NCBI GenBank assembly: GCA_012728025.1
Contig: JAAYFX010000113.1
Coordinates: 1 to 9,463, forward strand
Origin: Clostridiales bacterium
Lineage (GTDB): Bacteria > Bacillota > Clostridia > Oscillospirales > Oscillospiraceae
Reading direction: 5' to 3'
DNA: 9,463 nucleotides
Shown here piece after piece: positions 6,181 to 9,463 of the stretch. The notes under the pieces are model-generated. The model saw only the letters and a program-made list of their open reading frames with translations. It did not search any database and was not told the origin of the DNA. The translations under genes and the position numbers were made by a program. Numbering within the stretch: the first letter of the stretch is position 1; each line of letters starts with the position of its first letter.

Positions 6181-6184
6181 ACAG

Positions 6185-7747
6185 ATGGACACAGGTACGA
6201 TTCAAATTCTGATTTCCATGTCGGTGTATATGGCTGTGGTAATCGGAATTGGTGTTTATTTTGCCAAAAGGGCAAATCAAAGCTCGGAAAACTATTTTCT
6301 TGGCGGGCGCAGCCTTGGCCCTTGGGTAGCCGCAATGAGCGCAGAGGCTTCGGATATGTCCGGATGGCTGCTTATGGGGCTGCCCGGTGTTGCATATTGG
6401 CTTGGTCTTGCCGACGCCGCATGGACAGCCATAGGTCTTGCCGCCGGTACATATTTAAACTGGCTTATGGTTTCTAAACGGCTTCGCCGTTACAGCGAAA
6501 AGGCCGGAAATGCCATCACTCTGCCGGACTTCTTTTCCAACCGTTTTCATGAGAAAAAGAAAGTCCTGATGAGCATTTCGGCAATATTTATCCTTGTGTT
6601 TTTCACAGTTTACGCCGCAAGCTGTCTTGTAACCTGCGGCAAGCTTTTTTCAACGCTTTTTGGAACATCATATGTAACAATGATGATTTTGGGTGCTGTT
6701 TTTGTGCTGGTGTACACGATTATCGGCGGTTTTCTGGCGGAAAGCGCTTCAGACTTTATGCAGGCCATTGTTATGGTGATAGCTCTTGTGGTTATTGTCA
6801 CTGTTGCCACAATTGCCGCCGGAGGCTTTTCCTCTGTTATTGAAAACGCTAAAACCATTCCTGGGTTTTTTGAATTTTTCGGAATTGCAAGCCCCAGCCT
6901 TGACCCTAGCGGTGTTCAGCTTGTGGAAAACGGAAAACCCCTTTTTGGTGCAGCCGGCAGCTATGGCTTTATAACCATAGTTTCCACTCTTGCTTGGGGA
7001 CTTGGTTATTTCGGTATGCCTCAGGTGCTTTTGCGCTTTATGGCTATTCGTGATGAAAAAGAGCTTACCAGCTCTAGGCGTATCGCCACAGTTTGGGTGC
7101 TTATCTCCCTTGTCGTTGCTGTATTTATAGGTATTGTGGGCAGGGCTTTATATCCTGCTGCTCTTTCAACAGCGGCGGAATCAGAAAGCGTTTTCATACT
7201 CCTTTCCAAAAATCTTCTCCCTCCCCTTCTTGCCGGCTTTGTTATGGCAGGCATACTTGCCGCTACAATAAGCTCTTCGGATTCTTACCTTCTTATAGCA
7301 GCCTCCTCCCTTTCCAAGAACATTTATCAGGGACTTCTTAAAAAAGATGCCAGCGATAAACAGATAATGACAGTTTCACGTATAACCTTACTGGCAATAA
7401 CTGCGGTTTCCATTTTAATCGCTCTTGATGAAAACAGCGTAATCTTCACCATCGTATCCTTTGCTTGGGCGGGCTTCGGCGCAACCTTCGGCCCTCTTGT
7501 GCTTTTCTCACTTTTCTGGAAACGCACAAACCGTACCGGTGCAATAGCCGGTATGCTCGGCGGCGGCATAATGGTGTTTTTCTGGAAGCTGGTTATTCGT
7601 CCTCTGGGCGGCGCATGGAATATTTATGAGCTTTTACCTGCGTTTTTATTCTCCTGCGCCCTTATCATCATCGTTTCTCTCGTTACAGCACCTCCTTCCG
7701 ATGAAATACAGGCAGAGTTTGATGATGTTAAAATGAAAAAAGCTTAA
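6185..7747 (+). CDS. putP: Sodium/proline symporter (PutP family)
   Basis: The 520-residue protein belongs to the sodium:solute symporter family and closely follows E. coli PutP. It couples proline uptake to sodium entry across the cytoplasmic membrane. About a dozen or more hydrophobic segments span the length. Signature blocks are YFLGGRSLGPW (38-48), SDMSGWLLMGLPG with Asp57 matching the sodium-linked Asp55 of E. coli, LPDFF, GGFLAESASDFMQA, WGLGYFGMPQVL and SWAGFGATFGP-like text near the end (here SFAWAGFGATFGP). Ser363-Ser364 align with the sodium ligands Ser340-Thr341, so Thr is conservatively replaced by Ser. The loop near residues 230-265 is longer than in E. coli. The gene stands alone between a tRNA and a two-sided terminator. 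Osmoprotection and proline nutrition are both possible roles; no proline-catabolism gene is nearby. A related substrate cannot be excluded. Confidence 0.92.
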   Translation: MDTGTIQILISMSVYMAVVIGIGVYFAKRANQSSENYFLGGRSLGPWVAAMSAEASDMSGWLLMGLPGVAYWLGLADAAWTAIGLAAGTYLNWLMVSKRLRRYSEKAGNAITLPDFFSNRFHEKKKVLMSISAIFILVFFTVYAASCLVTCGKLFSTLFGTSYVTMMILGAVFVLVYTIIGGFLAESASDFMQAIVMVIALVVIVTVATIAAGGFSSVIENAKTIPGFFEFFGIASPSLDPSGVQLVENGKPLFGAAGSYGFITIVSTLAWGLGYFGMPQVLLRFMAIRDEKELTSSRRIATVWVLISLVVAVFIGIVGRALYPAALSTAAESESVFILLSKNLLPPLLAGFVMAGILAATISSSDSYLLIAASSLSKNIYQGLLKKDASDKQIMTVSRITLLAITAVSILIALDENSVIFTIVSFAWAGFGATFGPLVLFSLFWKRTNRTGAIAGMLGGGIMVFFWKLVIRPLGGAWNIYELLPAFLFSCALIIIVSLVTAPPSDEIQAEFDDVKMKKA

Positions 7748-7766
7748 GCTCTTTAATGAAACTGAA

Positions 7767-7806
7767 AAAACCGACAGGCTTTCGTCTGTCGGTTTTATTT
7801 TTTTAG
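7767..7806. terminator. Bidirectional terminator, putP / small ORF
   Basis: CCGACAG (7771-7777) pairs with CTGTCGG (7786-7792) and the stem extends into flanking A and T runs. On the plus strand TTTTATTTTTTT follows the stem; on the minus strand TTTTTT follows it. It therefore serves both converging genes: putP, which ends at 7747, and the small gene, which ends at 7844. Confidence 0.9.
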
Positions 7807-7843
7807 GAAACTTTGTCAAGCTTATTTTCTGCTTGCCTACCTT

Positions 7844-8065
7844 TTATCTGCCCTTACCGTAAGGCGGCTCAAAGTTTTCATCCTCATAATCGCCATAAGG
7901 CGGGTCGAGGGCTTCATCAGCATCAAAGCCATAAGGTCTTGGGTTTTTTTCGTGTATTACCGGAATTGCTCCGGTCATCTCATGTTCCATGACCACAGAG
8001 TTGAATTCAGGGTCTGTGCTTAGGGGAAAATTATTCGGCTTGCGGTTTTTATTATTTTTAGCCAT
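7844..8065 (-). CDS. Small acidic protein with PYG repeats, unknown function
   Basis: I do not recognise this 73-residue protein. The chosen ATG at 8065 (MAKNNKNRKP) follows AGGAAAG at a good distance; the frame stays open further upstream, but those starts lack a ribosome-binding site. The first ten residues are basic and Asn/Lys-rich. The middle contains EHEMTGAIPVIHEKN. The last 30 residues are acidic and carry the tripeptide PYG three times with an exact 12-residue period (Tyr45, Tyr57, Tyr69), preceded by Arg or Pro. There is no signal peptide, membrane segment or cysteine. Tail-to-tail with putP, it shares the two-sided terminator, and it sits 123 bases after the gene ending at 8189 on the same strand. 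Strong start, terminator and regular repeat support a real gene; disorder or a binding tail is likely. Confidence 0.65.
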   Translation of the reverse strand: MAKNNKNRKPNNFPLSTDPEFNSVVMEHEMTGAIPVIHEKNPRPYGFDADEALDPPYGDYEDENFEPPYGKGR

Positions 8066-8188
8066 ATCATCTTTCCTATACAATCGATATTTTCGCCGAC
8101 TTTTGCCGGCAGAAATAGTATTTGGAAAGTACGCCTTAATATTCATATGCAAGAATAAAACCATAGAATTTAAAAGTTGGTTTGCCCC

Positions 8189-8938
8189 TTAGGTTTCCTC
8201 CGTTAAGGGTATAAATGAACCAAGGTCTATAAGCTCTCCCCCGCTTAAAAACACCGGCCGCAGCTCCTGCTTTTCCAAAAAGCGTAAAAGCTTTTCCCTG
8301 TCCGGCAAAGAAGATAAAGAGCCTGTAAAAGCAATCACATCCCTTGAGAGCTTAAAGGCCGCACCGCCGATAAACCCCTCTGCAAAACCCGTAAGGCAAA
8401 CTCCTCCGGAAGAAAGCTCCAAAACATCTATACCACAGTTTTTCATCACTGGTATCATGCCCATATCAGAGCTTATGGCGGCATTTTCGGAAACAGGGCA
8501 TACGGCACATTTGGCATAGCCCTGCCTGACATCATGAAAAAGCGGGCTTTTGAAAAAAATTTCTTTATCTGTGAGTTTTTTATTGTGGAAAACCCGCCCA
8601 CCCATGGATAGGGCACAAAGGGAGGCGTCATGAGGGTAAATGTTGGCCTGCTCAGTTTCGGAAAAAAGCAAATCAGCGCCCAAAGCCAAAAGCTTTTCGG
8701 CAAAGGCGCTGTTTTTCAGTGTTTTCGCTAAAAGAAAACTTTTGCCCCCAAGGTGAAAAACGCTTAAATCAGCGTGTCCTGAAAGGCGGCTGTCCACCCT
8801 TGGGTTTTTCGGGCAGAGAAGAACGGAAACTCCAAGGCTTTCAAGGCTGGAAAGCAGATTTTCGGGGCAGCCCTCCCCCACTATCAAACTTTTAAGCCTG
8901 CCCTTCGGAAGATTTGGCAGTTCGACAAAACTTTCCAT
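8189..8938 (-). CDS. Uncharacterised protein, DUF6873 (GME-fold) like
   Basis: The 249-residue protein has no signal peptide or membrane segment. From memory it resembles the clostridial DUF6873 family, assigned to the guanidine-modifying-enzyme (GME) fold of arginine deiminases and dimethylarginine hydrolases; no search was possible. Features that look conserved are SGHADLS (53-59), the NIYPHDASLC block (99-108), KCAVCPVSENAAISSDMG with Cys144 and Cys147, GFAEGFIGGA (184-193) and SGGELIDLGS (232-241). The His, Asp and Cys residues could form an active site, but no reaction can be named. It starts seven bases after the radA stop and has no clear Shine-Dalgarno sequence, which suggests translational coupling to radA. 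An alternative start a few codons downstream is possible. Confidence 0.68.
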   Translation of the reverse strand: MESFVELPNLPKGRLKSLIVGEGCPENLLSSLESLGVSVLLCPKNPRVDSRLSGHADLSVFHLGGKSFLLAKTLKNSAFAEKLLALGADLLFSETEQANIYPHDASLCALSMGGRVFHNKKLTDKEIFFKSPLFHDVRQGYAKCAVCPVSENAAISSDMGMIPVMKNCGIDVLELSSGGVCLTGFAEGFIGGAAFKLSRDVIAFTGSLSSLPDREKLLRFLEKQELRPVFLSGGELIDLGSFIPLTEET

Positions 8939-8945
8939 GGCATCG

Positions 8946-9463
8946 CTAAGACAAAACTGCTGTGATGGCAGAACGAATGTTTTTCACCTTTATAAGCTCC
9001 AATCCCTTGGGAGTCTGCACATCTTCACGGAGATGCTCGGGCACAACACAGCGCTTAAAGCCCAGCCTTGAAATCTCTGCAAGGCGCTGGTCTAAGGCGC
9101 TTACACTTCTAACCTCTCCCGTAAGTCCAACCTCGCCTACGGCGGCAAGGTCATTGCCTATGGGCCTGTCCTTGTAGCTTGAGGCAACAGCAAGAACGGT
9201 GGCAAGGTCTGCCGCCGGTTCGTCAAGCTCTAAGCCACCGATAACATTTATATATGCGTCGCTGCCGCTTATGGGAACGCCGCCCCGTTTTTCCAAAACG
9301 GCCAAAAGCAGGGTTGCCCTATTATAGTCTATTCCGTTTGTGTTGCGCCTTGCCGCATTAAAGCCGCTTGGGGCAACAAGAGCCTGAATTTCCGCCAAAA
9401 TTGGTCTTGTCCCCTCCATAACACAGGTTACGCAGGTTCCAGGGCAGTTTTCCGGTCTGCCGG
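8946..9463 (-). CDS. radA: DNA repair protein RadA/Sms, C-terminal part
   Basis: This is the 3' end of radA; the frame runs off the window at 9463 with no start codon needed inside. The first readable residues are GRPENCPGTC, followed by the hallmark MEGTRPILAEIQALV and then a Lon-protease-like domain. That domain shows RRNTNGIDYNR, LLLAVLEKRGG, DAYINVIGGLEL, GEVGLTGEVR and RLAEISRLGFKRCVVP, typical of RadA, and the gene ends with a normal C-terminus. RadA is a hexameric RecA-like helicase that extends branches during recombination and repair. The zinc finger, ATPase and KNRFG motif would lie beyond the edge. The visible part covers about 172 residues. The neighbouring gene on the same strand follows by seven bases. 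Confidence 0.95.
   Translation of the reverse strand, partial: GRPENCPGTCVTCVMEGTRPILAEIQALVAPSGFNAARRNTNGIDYNRATLLLAVLEKRGGVPISGSDAYINVIGGLELDEPAADLATVLAVASSYKDRPIGNDLAAVGEVGLTGEVRSVSALDQRLAEISRLGFKRCVVPEHLREDVQTPKGLELIKVKNIRSAITAVLS

Noticed and set aside
6086..6184. 33-residue N-terminal extension of the symporter from an earlier in-frame ATG
   Set aside because: The ATG at 6086 directly follows a promoter-like -10 box, has no Shine-Dalgarno sequence, and the extra residues have no counterpart in PutP; the ATG at 6185 has a strong site.
8066..8164. Upstream extension of the small PYG-repeat protein to 106 residues
   Set aside because: The earlier starts lack a ribosome-binding site, and the region contains a GCCGGC-AAAA-GTCGGC hairpin that looks like leader RNA; the ATG at 8065 follows AGGAAAG.

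Overview
The window looks like chromosomal DNA of a Gram-positive anaerobe of the Clostridia (Bacillota). The signs are strong AGGAGG-type ribosome-binding sites, sigma-A promoters, intrinsic terminators, a Bacillus/Clostridium-type rib operon under an FMN riboswitch, and a tRNA gene with encoded CCA. The genus cannot be told from the sequence alone. No mobile element, CRISPR array or phage gene was seen.

Layout. (1) Positions 1-1536, plus strand: a probable promoter, then a two-gene unit of a short NfeD-family membrane protein and a stomatin/prohibitin-like SPFH protein, a classic membrane-scaffold pair. (2) Positions 1537-1784: gap with one strong hairpin. (3) Positions 1785-5506, minus strand: a complete riboflavin operon, read promoter - FMN riboswitch - two successive terminator-like hairpins - ribD - ribE - ribBA - ribH. 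These four proteins turn GTP and ribulose 5-phosphate into riboflavin, except for one dephosphorylation step usually done by general phosphatases. (4) Positions 5720-5945, minus strand: tRNA-Ser(GGA) with a fully consensus promoter and an 18-bp perfect terminator stem. (5) Positions 6057-7806, plus strand: a single-gene unit for a PutP-type sodium/proline symporter with two promoter candidates, a palindrome at the upstream one, and a terminator usable from both sides. (6) Positions 7844-9463, minus strand: the 3' end of radA/sms (cut by the window edge), a gene resembling the DUF6873 GME-fold family, and a 73-residue acidic protein with a 12-residue PYG repeat.

Most of the window is housekeeping and well understood. 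The points worth a second look are the double-hairpin riboflavin leader, the palindrome at the symporter promoter, the small PYG-repeat protein and the uncharacterised protein downstream of radA. No convincing new multi-gene system was found.
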